From Trebouxia sp. TZW2008 (Eukaryota > Chlorophyta > Trebouxiophyceae > Trebouxiales > Trebouxiaceae): DNA of 64,000 nucleotides. Made by a program: the position numbers and the translations under genes. Numbering within the stretch: the first letter of the stretch is position 1; every line of letters starts with the position of its first letter. Of this stretch, positions 53,501 through 64,000 are shown one piece after another. The stretch is from positions 17,904-81,903 of the forward strand of contig BDIU01000098.1 in the NCBI GenBank assembly GCA_002118135.1. The letters are read 5' to 3'. The notes under the pieces are model-generated. The model was not told where the DNA came from, ran no database searches, and saw nothing but the letters and a program-made list of their open reading frames with translations.

Positions 53501-56500
53501 GGTGCTTCCACTCTACAACCTGCCAAAAAATCACAGAAATCTTTGCAACAATTGTCAATTGTGCTGATCTGTGTCACATGTCAAAAGTGTGTGTTGGTTA
53601 ACAGGCAGCTTGGTAGAGCTGGAGTAGTCAAGCTGCACAGCAGATGGTGCTAGGGAGGAGCTGGTGCTGGCACTGCTGCTTACAAGCTGCAGCATTGACT
53701 TGCACTTGCTGCTTCTCACTGACACTGGCAAAGTGCCTTTGCTATTCAACCAGTGAAAAGATGTTGAAGCAAGACAACAAGGTGTGCAGGTAGCTTGGTG
53801 GAACTGGAATTGTCAAGCTGCAAAGCAGGCAGCACAGAGGAGGTGTGGGGTGCTGGCAGAGCTGCCTATGAGGAGCACCTGCATCAATGACTTAGACTTG
53901 CCACGTTTGGCTGATTGTGGCTGGATTGCTGTGTACCAAGGACGCTTGATTGTGTGCAGGCAAGTTGGTAGAGCTGGGACCGTCAAGTTGCACAGCAGGC
54001 AGCACAGGAGAAGAGTGGGTCGCTGGCAGAGCTGCGTATGAGGAACATCTTTGTTGTTGAACCAAAATGCACAATGTTCTGTAGGCAGCTTGGTTGAGTT
54101 GGAGGAGTCAAGCTGCACAGCAGGCAGCACAGGGGAGGAGTGGGGTGCTGGCAGAGCTGCCTATGAGGAGCACCTGCTGACAGGGCACAGCGGGGCAGTG
54201 GTGTGCCTGGCCATGTATGGGGACCGCCTGCTCTTCTCAGGCTCCACTGACTGCACCATCAAGGCAAGGGCTTACGCTGCAAGTCTCTGTGATGACAAAT
54301 AGCTGACAGAGTACAGCTTGAATGCCAGACATAGCATGCCTTGATTGAGTGTAATGAAGCAGAAATTACCATTCAGGCTGTGGTCTTGGTCACCTTCCAT
54401 TGTTTTTGCTGTTTGCATGTCTGGCCTAGCCACTATCTGACACGGGGTCATGATGGAGCAGCGTGCCCCAGTCTGTGGACTACTCAAAGCAATTGCATCT
54501 CATTTTGTTGCCAAACAGTGCTCAGCATAAGGATGTGAAATGCCGATTTGCTGTGCTTCGCCTGTTTGACAAGTGTCCATACTGAATGAGGGACTGCAGA
54601 CAGCAGGCCTACGACCTTGCTTTGATCAATCGAAACTGTCCTGTCAATGCAACAGCTCAAGCACAGGCTGTGTAGGGTGACTGACATGCCAGATGTATGC
54701 AACAGGTGTGGGACACCTCGCAGTGCAAGTGCTTGCACAGCCTATGTGTCACAACAGTTGTTTAAGTGTGGCAGGCGTGGGACACCTTGCATTGCAAGTG
54801 CTTGCATAGCCTACATCATTGACATGCTGCTTGTGTATGACAGGTATGGGACACCTCACAGTGCAAGTGCTTGCACAGCCTGAGGGGCCACAAGCAGCCT
54901 GTGCAGCGCATAGCTATCTGCGGAAAGCGCATGTACAGCACAGCAGGGCGAGACGTCAGAGTGTGGGACGTGGACAGCTTTGCCTGTCTGCAAGTTATCA
55001 AAACCCAGCAGGACTGCGGAGCCCTGTTAGCCCTAGCTGCTGCCCCTGATGGGACTGTGTATGTTGGTGGGCAGGTCAGTTGTTGCCATGCCAAAGTCTG
55101 TCATTCTTTGGCATTGTTGGTAAACTTCAGCCAAGGACTGCCTTGTGAAGCTGGGATTGCCGGGCATTGCAGAGTGGTTGATGGCATTGTTGCTGACCTG
55201 TATAAAGCCAGAAAATGCTGATGTCGCTGGATGTTTCTTGTCACGCATGCTCTGTCTGCAATGGCAGCAATCTGTATGATTGTGGGACAATGTGTGTACT
55301 ATGCATGCCGTACACAGTGGCAAAGCCGCAATGCTGCTGCAGATCACAAAAAGATGCTTAGTCTATATGAACTCTTTGTCATGAAAATTGAATGCAGCAA
55401 GCTAAAGGTTTCCTTTGCTGTGGTCTGACTGAAGCCATATGTGCAGGACATGCGGGTGCAAGCCTACAGGTGCAGCAATGACCCAGTCTGCACTCCCCAC
55501 CAAACTCACCAGCTAGACACCCCCACCCCCTCCACCAGCAACCTGCTTGCCAATGGCCACGCTGCCCCCCTCACCCCAGCCAACGGCCACCCCACCAGCA
55601 ATGGCTGGCTCTCCAGAACAGCTGCCTTGATCGACCCCCCACTGCCCAAATCAGGCATCAGACCCTGTGATGTGAACGGTCACAGCAATGCAACGGCTCA
55701 CAGCAATGCTGGGCAGAAGCCTCCTAGGCATGACAGCCTAAGCAGAGCAGCATCAAACAATGGTACAGCTTGCAATGGGAGTGCAACGCCAGAGGGAGGG
55801 GTTCTGGTGGCTAGCAGTGACATGGCTGATAGCCATTGTGGGGTTGTGATTGCACTGGCGCTGTGTGGGGAGTATGTGTGCAGTGCAGCTGGTGATGCCA
55901 TGATCAAGCTGTGGCAAGCTGGCTCCCTTGACTTTGTCAGGTGACATGCAAATCCTTTTGCCAATTGCCTTCTGCTCCACAGTGTGTTTGCCAACCACTC
56001 CTTCATTTGTGTCATTAAAGTCAGCAACATCATATCAGCAGCGTTTTCAACAAGACAGCCAGATGCTGTTTGCAAAACTGACAGTACTGCCTGCTGTTTG
56101 CACTGACAAGAATGCCAGGTGCTGTCTGCACTAATACAATTGCCAGATGCTGTTTGCATAACATGTTCTTGAACAGTTTACAACATCAAACCGGCAGAGA
56201 AGACACTGTTGCATTTCTGGCTAGAGCTACCCTGCATGTCATCAACTGCACTGCAGGGTGTTGCGAGGGCACAGGGGAAGTGTGCTGACACTGTGCTCCC
56301 TTGGCGGTCTGCTCCTCAGCGGTGGGCGAGACAACATCATCAGAGTATGGGACATGGAAGCCCTAGTATGCCGCAGAACCCTGCCTGGGCACAGAGATGA
56401 TGTGATGTGCATAGCTGGGCTTGGGCTGCAGCCCCCTGCCAGACCCCCTTCAGGAGCCTCACCACCCACTGAACACGATTATCAGGTATAGCTCAGGACT

Positions 56501-59500
56501 GTTGCGAAAATGTCTGTGAGGCAGTTTGAGGCCTTGCCGTTGCTGTGGTGCCAAATTACTGTGTGCATATGATTGCAGCCATGAGCTGCACTGCCTTGAC
56601 AAATCATCAGTTGGTCTACTGACCTTGTTCTGACTTGTGAGGTCTGCTCACATTCACCTTTTGGCCATGATTGCATCTAGATCAGCTCATTGGGGCTACA
56701 TTGCTGCTGTCTGTTGTGCTGCTTTGGCAGCTGTCACCATCTTGAACCATGTCAAACTGTGTAAGCTGTCATGCGTCTGTCTGGGAGCTGTCAGCTGACT
56801 ACCTGTGGCTGTGCACAGTTTGGGGAGGGGCGATTGAGCAGCAGTGCTCTGTTTGCCAGTAGCTCAGCAGATGGCACAGTTAGGGTGTGGTCAGCACGCT
56901 GCTGGTCCTGCCTGGCGCTACTCACACCCCACCCGCCCGACCAGTCCCTTCCCCTCCTTGCCACTGTTATGTCAGACAGGTCAGCCTTGCATACAAATAC
57001 AATGCACTAGCCAAGCTACATATGCTGCAAAAAGCATTTGTGATGCCTGACAGTGCAATGCGCCTCCCGTGTGCATGTCATACAAGCCTGGTCAAACCTG
57101 CTCATGGTCCTCAGGCATCCCGGCTGAACTCATCTGGTTTCAGCTGCCAGACAATAAGCTGCTTCAGCATTCCTTGGTCTATACATGTTTGTGTCTGCTG
57201 AGTCTTGCCCCACTCTGAGATAGTGCTGCCTGTCGGCCGTGCACAGGAACTGATACCATCCATGATAGTTCCCAATGAACAAGCATTTGGGTCTGTGTGC
57301 ACAGACAGAACCGTAATTCCTCATGTGTGTCAATTTGTAAGCATGTGACAAGACTCTCATCATGCATGGCATTGGCTTGAAATGACACCCCTTTTTTGGT
57401 TGGCAGGTTTGCCATCACAGGGTCATCAGATAAGCTGGTGCGGCTGTGGAGTATAGAGGACTTGTACAGGCAGGCTGTAGAGACAGCCTGGGGGGCACCC
57501 ACCCGACCCCAGCCTGCCCCTGCTGACTCTGCACAGTCCACGCGCACTGCTGCTGTTACTGAGGACGGTCAGGAGGTCTCACAAGGTTTGATCCTGCAGC
57601 TGCAGCCATTATGAGCATCAGTGATGTAATGCTCATGGTCTGTTGGCAATTTGGCTTGACCCCATGTTTAACGAGCTCAAAAAGCATAACCTCAACCATC
57701 ACTGCGACCATCGTTTTCATTTGCATGATCGTCATTTTCCATCATCAGCAGTGTAGAGCAGCGAGCAACACTGCTATTCAGCCCTTTACTGCTTCTGAGG
57801 ACGTCGTTGCCTGGGTCTGCGGTTTGCTGTGATTGCAGCTTCTATTGTATAGGTGCATTGACTGAAGCCATATGGGTTGTCAGCATATCGTGTTGGCACC
57901 ATTGTTTAGCCATGACAGAAAGCAACAGACTTTGTCGCATGGCACAATGGCAGCTCGCTTGATGGCAGCTGCAGCAGCATGAAATAGGACCATTATTAGG
58001 GTCCACCAGTACATCTCAGCAATGCTTACTCTATTCATTGCGACTCTGTATACTGTGTGCAGGTGCCATAGCACGCAGCAAACGAGCTTGTCCCAATGCT
58101 GCAAATGAAGCCCGAGCAGGCGGCAGCAGCAGCAGCAGCAATAGTGTGACCCTGTCTGCCCGCCTGGAAAAGGAGCTAGAGCGCACGCTGAGGGAGTTTG
58201 TGCGCATGCGCACGGTCAGCAGCGATCGCAGCCTTAGAGAGGACTGCTTCCGAGGGGCCAAGTACCTTGCCCACCTCTTGGAGTCCCTAGGTAAGCCTTC
58301 TTGGAATGGGCTGTATTTATGTTCTGTTGGATAACAGCCTGCTTGTTTGGAGCAACTGCTGTGCACCTGAGACATGATCGTTCATCTGCAAGCATGTGTG
58401 AGGGTGATTGCTGACCCTACACGTCGCTGTAGACAGCAGAAAGATATGTGACTCGACACAAGATATGTTGTTTGATTGTTACTTCTGTGCTCGTGACACG
58501 AGAGCTCTCAGCTGTAGCTTCTCTTTTTTGACGATGTGCCTGTTCAACGCCAGAGACATTTAGGTGGGTATCAAGTCAGCTTTTGAAGGCATGTTTGATA
58601 CAGATCTGCAGCTCAGGAGGTGATCGGCTTCAATCAAGCTTTTAGTAAGCATTCATGCACAGCTTTTGTCTGCATCGAGCTCAGAACAGATTCTAAGCCT
58701 TAGAGACCCTTCTGTCAATGATGAGTCAAGCCAATGGACCCTTCAACCACAGACCGTTCAACCAAGAGTTCATGCCCTGACTTGATGCAGGTGCTGAGAT
58801 CAAGATCAGCCGGCCTGTGGAGGACAAGAATCCTGTTGTCATTGCCCGCCTTGGCAGGGATGACAGCAAACGCACTGTCACCTTCTATGGCCACTATGAT
58901 GTGCAGCCTGCAATGGAGCGGGAGTGGGTGACTGACCCCTTTGAAATGAATGCCATTGACGGCTACTACTATGGGCGTGGCACATCAGACAATAAGGTCA
59001 GCCTGCTTTTCCCACTATTTTTGCCTTATGCATAGCTGCAGCACCTTTGCCACAAGACCATGCAAGACACTGAGCTGCAAGCACCCAAAATGGCATCTAG
59101 CACCTGGATGCACTCTTATGCTCATTCTAAAAGCTTATTGCCATCGACTGTCATCAGGTGCTATGAGACAAGCAGACTGCGCCTGTGCAGCGTATGTTTA
59201 TCTCATGATGGCAACATGTGGGTGATGTTTGTTCCACCTGGCTCTTGCTGGACATTTTTGGCAAGCGTTCCTGATCTTGGGTCAAAAGCCTGGGGAAAGA
59301 TAAATACACTTCACAGATGACTAGTATCCAATTTGCAGATCCAGATCATTTTTTGCTGACATGCGTGGCGTTTGGGTCATGCAGGGCCCTATCCTGGCAT
59401 TCATATATGCGGTGAAGGAGATGCTGGAGGAGGGGCATGGCACAGACGCCTCCCTGCCTGTCAATGTAGCCTTTGTCTTTGAGGGAGAAGAGGAAAATGG

Positions 59501-62500
59501 TATGTCTGATCCATTATATGCTTGTTGTTCCTCAGCCTCAATGGTACAGCTGTGTCCATTCTGTGCTGAGCACATGCCAAGCTTCATGATCTTGATGGCC
59601 ATAGAGTTTTGGGCGCAAATCAGCTGCACTGCATAGGCACTTTGAGCTTGACTTCATACTCCTGTTCTCAAGAAACTGTCTTTACACAGACTGTCCTTAC
59701 TCAGCAGCAATTCTACAGTACGAGTGCAGTGATCAGTCTGGATCTTGTTATCCTTACACTGCAAATGTCCTTACATGTAATGTTCTGATATCGAGCAGCC
59801 TGATATCAGGAGGTGACTGTGGTGGTGTTGAGGGTGATGGGTTGCATGCAGGCAGTGTGGGATTCAAAGACGCGCTGTTGGGCAACCAGCACTGGCTAGA
59901 GGGCACCCAGCTGGTGGTCATCAGCAACACCCAGTGGGTTGGGGAGACCATGCCTTGCCTTACATACGGCATGCGTGGCATGATTGCCCTCTCCATCGAG
60001 GTCTGACCCCGCTGTTCCTCGTCTCTCCCCCACAAGCCCACAGTCACCCCTACATGCAGGCTTGCATACCTGTCACATACGCTGCAGCTAATCATGCTTT
60101 GACCCTGCCTATCAGTCATTGCTCCTGCTCTGCTGACTGCACACATACAGTGCGACCTCTCACTGCCATACGCCATACTGTGACTTTGTCTCTGCACTCA
60201 GTTTTTGTAAGGGAAAACAGCCACAAGTCACATCAGCCTGCAATGTCTCTGCCGCAGGGTACTGCTTGCAGCTCAAAATGCTTCTGCAGGCTCAGCAGAC
60301 TAGTCAGTCACACAACCAGATTTCAGAGCTCTTCAGATCTTGCGCTTGCGTGTGGTGCAGGTGAAGGGCCCAGAGCGTGACATTCACAGCGGCAATGATG
60401 GTGGTGTCTTCAATGAGCCGCTGTCAGATTTGACCAAGCTGCTAGCCAGTCTGGTGGACAGCCGCAACAACATCATGGTGCCAGGCTTCTACAACGGGGT
60501 GCGGCCCAACACCCTGGGGGCAGCCTTACAGCGTTTGGACACCTGCCATGAGTTCAGCCTGGAGGGGTACCGAGAAGCCCTGGGCATCCCAAAATTGGCC
60601 TCTGCTGCCAACATGAGGTGTGCTATCCTGCTCTTGTGCTTTCTTTGTCAGACGCGCGTTTCACAGATGCACCTGTGATGGATAGCCCTCCTGCCAAAAC
60701 CCAGAGTGGAAACCCAGAGAAAAGCCAGAAACAAGCTGTCTTGCTTGTGTGCCATGTTAGCAAACAAGCTCGATCAATTATGACCAATTGCTAGCTAATC
60801 GAATTTGTCACATTCCTGCTGGCCTCTGCTGCCATTACAAGATCAGCTGTCCTATTCTTGTGGTTCTTTTGTCACATGTGTGGTTCACATATATTGGACA
60901 GTCCTTCAAAAGTACAAATGGGACCTGTCTTGCTTGCTTGCTTACCATGTCAAGAAACTAGCTGGACCAGGCATATCTATGTACAAGCAATGGTCAGATT
61001 CATCAGAGCTTAACAGCATGTCAGACTTTACTTCTAACCTCCAAGCCAGACATCAGCTTGACAGTACCAGTGTGTTGTGCAAGGTGCATCGTCCTGCATC
61101 ATAGAAAACAATTGCCACCTGGTGTATTTCTTGTTCAATCATTCTTTTACAGGGGAGAGTGCCAGCTGTGCGATGACTCTGCATATTCTCATGAATTGAC
61201 ATGTGCAACCAGTTTGGGATTGCTGGTTAGCCTGACAGCGTGGGGCATGGTGCAGGGAGCTTTTGAAGGCAAGATGGTGTGAGCCCACTCTGTCTGTAGT
61301 CGATGTGCGCATTGGCGATGAAGACGGCAGTGGTGACAGCGCCTACCGCTTTGGCCCCACCAGATTCTCTGTCATCCCTCGCTCAGCTGTCGGCAACGTC
61401 AGCATTCGTTTTGTGCCTGATCAAGACGCTGAGCACCTCATACAAGCTCTCAGGTCTGCATACCTTAAGTCCATCTTCTGTGTTCTTCTGTGCTGCTTGT
61501 CTGCTGGAGTAGCAGACAGGAAGTATACTGTATGTAGCAATCTCATGCCCTCATCAAGGCGTTTTTGCATCATAGTGTGCAGCAAGCATTCAAGTCCAGA
61601 CTTCTGGCTCAGAGTTTGGCAACAGAATTGCAAGCTTGCGACACAGTACATTCATGTCTTCCAAGCATGCTGTGCCGCTTCAGGCAAGTGCCCTGAAAAC
61701 ATGAGCTTGTGGTGGTGGCTGCAGGGCGCATGTGGAGCATGAGTTCAACAAGCTGCGCAGCAGCAATGTGGTGGGTGTGCGTGTGAAATCAGTGGGGGAC
61801 TGGTGGGAGGCTGACCCTGAGAGCAAGCTGTTCCGCCTAGCAGAGCGAGCCCTGGCCCGCGAGTGGAGCGTGCAACCCCTCTTTGTGAGAGAGGGGGGCA
61901 CCATGCCGGTCAGTGCCCCTCATCCTGCCTTTCTATCCCCTCAGCTATTCATTCTGAGTGCGTTCGTGAAACAGATGTCTAGTAAGAGAGCCAACAGCAG
62001 TGTTACAGTGCTTCTAAAGGTGAGCAGATGAGCAGGGGAAAAGGATTGTCCCTCACTCTACTTGGCTGCATCATGCTTCTGCCTGCATGTCTTCACCTGC
62101 AAATAATGCTTTGAGTTCCGGTCCTGGCCAAAGCATTGAGGCACATGTGGATGACAATTGTTTCCTGTTTGACATTGTTGCTGGGCTGCATGTGTCGTTG
62201 CAGGTCTTGCTGTGCAACAGCGCCCTTTTCTGGGGCCATGCTACTCAATTGGAGCCTCTCAAGCATGACAGCATTTTTTACGTTGAAGGCTCAGCTTCCT
62301 TAGCTGTGCTTCCATTGACCGTGTTCAAATTCAACAACATGAAACTATTCCAGAGCAAGTTTCTCATCAGCCACTGTATCAGGAGCAGTGTGGTCTACAT
62401 TGTTTGCAGAAAGATTTATGGATCCATTGTCTTGGCAGTTCGTGCAACCCTGCCCATTATTTGGCAGCTGAAACAGATTGGTGCGATGCTTGCAGGTGGC

Positions 62501-62660
62501 CTCCACCTTGGAGAAGATGCTGGCAGCCCCAGCTTTGCTTGTCCCTTTTGGTCAAGCCAGTGACAACTGTCATCTGGCTAATGAGCGACTGCAGCGCATC
62601 AACCTGATCAAGGGCAAGAATGTCATCAAGCATCTGCTGAATGAGGTGGCCACAGTCTGA
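50528..62660 (+). CDS. Fused Dug3-Dug2-type protein: class II glutamine amidotransferase, WD40 propeller and M20 peptidase
   Basis: Nineteen exons join in one frame, 1362 residues: 50528-50662, 50745-50857, 51198-51522, 52055-52313, 52852-53151, 54085-54263, 54844-55074, 55447-55940, 56257-56485, 56819-56979, 57407-57585, 58063-58290, 58791-58996, 59385-59499, 59852-60000, 60361-60617, 61274-61453, 61725-61908, 62496-62660. Residues 1-377 are an Ntn-type amidotransferase: MCRLMAY (nucleophile Cys2), SYDARER, NLNGDGFGIGWF, FAHVRAAYPGMPVSEQNCHP, SEPITGSSDW. About 378-868 are WD40 repeats (LLTGHSGAVVCLAMYGDRLL). About 868-1362 are an M20 peptidase: FYGHYDVQP, GRGTSDNKG, FEGEEENG, DIHSGNDGG, DNCHLANERL, with metal and catalytic residues present. 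Yeast Dug3 is the amidotransferase and Dug2 is WD40 plus M20; together they cleave the gamma-glutamyl bond of glutathione. The intron after 54263 begins with GC. The exon 17 acceptor (61274, AAG) is unusual; the first two exon edges are the least certain. Confidence 0.88.
51107..51280 (+). repeat. Duplicated start of amidotransferase exon 3
   Basis: GTTGCAGGAACAATGA then GAACCTGGGTCGACCATCTT (51111-51180) and the following CTTGCAAGATTGT block recur at 51191-51265. Both copies have a good acceptor in the same phase and both read NNENLGR-SCKIV. Only the second continues FAHVRAAYPGMP; using the first would shift the frame in the second copy. Confidence 0.9.
51575..51735. repeat. Minisatellite, unit like TTTATGTGAGATAAGTACATG
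   Basis: Seven or so imperfect units of about 23-28 bp built on TTTATGTGAGATAAGTACATG occupy part of the intron after 51522. Keeps long frames open on the minus strand as MYLS/ISHI-type repeats, which are not a gene. Confidence 0.85.
53600..54185 (+). repeat. Four tandem copies of the linker exon between amidotransferase and WD40 parts
   Basis: Copies begin after acceptors at about 53605, 53790, 53960 and 54085, each reading GSLVELE-like, then SSCTAGSTGEE and AGRAAYEEHL. Copy 1 has an early in-frame stop, and copies 2 and 3 run into stops after EEHL. Only copy 4 continues to LTGHSGAVVC, the first WD40 repeat. The copies are spaced 125-185 bp. Confidence 0.92.
54700..54895 (+). repeat. Three tandem copies of a WD40 exon start
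   Basis: Acceptors at 54705, 54774 and 54843 are each followed by G(T/C)(G/A)TGGGACACCT, then GTGCAAGTGCTTGCACAGCC-like sequence reading VWDTS(Q)CKCLHSL. Only the third copy continues RGHKQPVQ and stays open to the donor at 55074. Confidence 0.92.
59690..59790. repeat. Copy of the interspersed repeat with GTCCTTAC modules
   Basis: GTCCTTACTCAG, GAGTGCAGTGATCAG and GTCCTTACATGTAATG in this intron match, in reverse orientation, modules of the repeat at 25675-25830. Confidence 0.5.
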
Positions 62661-64000
62661 GGCTCAGCCATAAGGCAAGAAAGCATACAACACAGCATTG
62701 GCACTGGCAGTCTGAACCAGACAGATGTGAAAGCGGCTGCGTAGACTGATTGGGTGAAGTGTGAGCTGTCTTCAAATGGATGACTGTTGGACTGCTCTGA
62801 AGCCTCTCAGGTCTTGGACCAAAGCCACAGTGCTGCTCTAATCACCACAGCTAACAGCAGCACGTGGGTTCCTGAACCCAACCTCCATCGACTTCACCTA
62901 AATCAGTATCAGCATGTCTCAGCAGTCGAGCTGGCCAGAGAGAGAGAGACCATAGTAATGTCACAGGTCACAGTGCTGTAGTTGGTGTTGCGACTCGATG
63001 CTTGAATCATTGTCGGTGTCACATCTTACCTACAACTACATTTGTGCACAGCTAACTATGCAGTCATCGTCAAGTAATGTGCAATCATGGCTTAGACAAC
63101 TCAGTTGGGTCAGATCATGATGTCGTGACGTTGCTATCGTCTCAACTACAGCGCAACACAGTGGAGCGCTGGGCTTCCTTCCTTTATCCTGAGGCCTGTA
63201 TTACCCGCCACAGCAAATTTTGGGAAGTATTGTCTTGATGTCATGTACGGCACGCAGCAGCCCAGACATTCCAACTGTAATATACCTTGCGCACCCAACC
63301 ACTTACCTGAAATCCCGAGCGTTTGCTTGATATAATGCACACCCTACAAGAAAAGGGAAAAGAAAGCCCGGGTCTGCTGCTTCAAGAACAGCAGCCATCA
63401 GAAAGTTGACCTTCTTGCATCGGACTGATCGCTTAGCCGCTCGTTGACTAGGCCGTTGTTCGTGCACATGCCAAGTTCGTCCGGTGTCTCGGTTGGCTGT
63501 TTGCCTACTGGGAATGGACATTTCCCCTGTAACCAAAAAAGGAAAAAAAAATAAGTTGACCTATGAGGGGTCAGCCCGTCGTCTTTTGCGTCTGTGATTG
63601 GTCCTACCTTGAGAACCTTCCAAAAACCTCCTGGACTTGTTGATACTGTCAGCACTTTTCACAGAGTGTTCATGCACTTTTAGAATCAGCTTATTTGCTG
63701 CAGCTTGCATAACGCCCAACGACTTTAGGGTCTGTCTGTTGCTGGTGTATGTCGAGCCATAGAAACCTAGAATGTAAGTCAGGATTGCAACTTTGTGTCC
63801 ATAAGTTTTTTGTTTTTTTTTCTGGGGTTACAGGGGATTGCGTGGAGCGGACCTTATCCGCTATCAGAACGGAGCGAACGGAGTGGCGCCACGTACAGTC
63901 CCCCCAGAAAATTTTGCACCACTCCAGTACATGTGCATGTTCAAGCAAGTCTGTGAGGCGCAACAACGCAATGTCGCGGCGGTGCTGATCAGCATAGGAA
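62661..64000. other. Intergenic end region, no assignable gene
   Basis: Nothing with family motifs is seen. TGTAA near 63276 could serve the upstream gene. From about 63400 the sequence is more CpG-rich and contains two splice-acceptor-like sites with long T runs on opposite strands (part of an inverted repeat listed separately), so exons of a gene continuing outside the window are possible on either strand. An ATG at 63971 near the window end might start one. Confidence 0.4.
63522..63838. repeat. Inverted repeat ends about 315 bp apart (TCCCCTGTAACC / GGTTACAGGGGA)
   Basis: TCCCCTGTAACC at 63522-63533 is the reverse complement of GGTTACAGGGGA at 63827-63838, and each is followed inward by an A- or T-run. 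The layout is that of a small inverted-repeat element. No clear target-site duplication is visible at the outer edges. Confidence 0.5.

Noticed and set aside
53784..54056. Open frame over linker copies 2 and 3 as separate exons
   Set aside because: Each runs into a stop soon after EEHL and lacks a donor in phase; only the fourth copy leads into the WD40 part.

Overview
The window is nuclear DNA from a eukaryote, most likely a chlorophyte green alga (Trebouxiophyceae is a guess from style, not shown). The reasons are as follows. Genes are intron-dense, with short coding exons, GT donors and mostly GCAG acceptors. Protein families look plant-like: DDM1, ARP4 with the plant-type MYGG start, and a HAD protein of plant type with an apparent transit peptide. 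TGTAA occurs downstream of some stop codons. Much of the sequence looks poor in CpG and rich in TG/CA, while several gene starts are visibly CpG-rich. No tRNA, rRNA, CRISPR or bacterial-type operon was seen. Exon coordinates were worked out by hand by matching reading phase across introns and comparing with remembered family sequences; no alignment was run.

Layout, left to right: (1) the 3' part of an unidentified plus-strand gene (to 2496); (2) a class I, SIRT2-like sirtuin on the minus strand (3198 to about 6.8 kb); (3) a two-exon plus-strand gene for a YqaJ/lambda-exonuclease-type nuclease with a long Gln-rich tail (7686-11099); (4) a DDM1/LSH chromatin remodeller, 13 exons, + (12250-18972); (5) a GILT-type thiol reductase, 4 exons, - (19667-20748); (6) a small ELM2-like ORF, + (21007-21315), ending 55 nt before (7) a FAN/NSMAF-type BEACH-WD40 gene, 22 exons, + (21371-34375); (8) actin-related protein 4, 12 exons, + (34894-40931), whose fifth intron holds a complete five-exon SNU13 gene on the opposite strand (36586-37334); (9) a Gly/Thr/Ser-rich disordered protein, 5 exons, - (41543-43337); (10) Rab geranylgeranyltransferase alpha, 6 exons, - (44994-47308); (11) a plastid-type HAD hydrolase, 7 exons, + (47531-49594); (12) a very large plus-strand gene, 19 exons (50528-62660), in which a Dug3-like glutamine amidotransferase, a WD40 propeller and a Dug2-like M20 peptidase are joined in one reading frame. 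The last 1.3 kb has no assignable gene.

Two themes stand out. First, the Dug3-Dug2 fusion would put the two subunits of the yeast glutathione-degrading complex into one polypeptide of about 1360 residues. Second, again and again a 60-190 bp segment spanning one exon-intron junction is tandemly duplicated, leaving decayed extra half-exons in the intron; I count more than ten cases in six genes. In every resolvable case the copy adjoining the real exon body is the one that keeps the frame, so the duplications appear to be hidden by splicing. DDM1 and ARP4 are both chromatin proteins, and the apparent CpG pattern fits a genome with DNA methylation, but their proximity here need not be functional.
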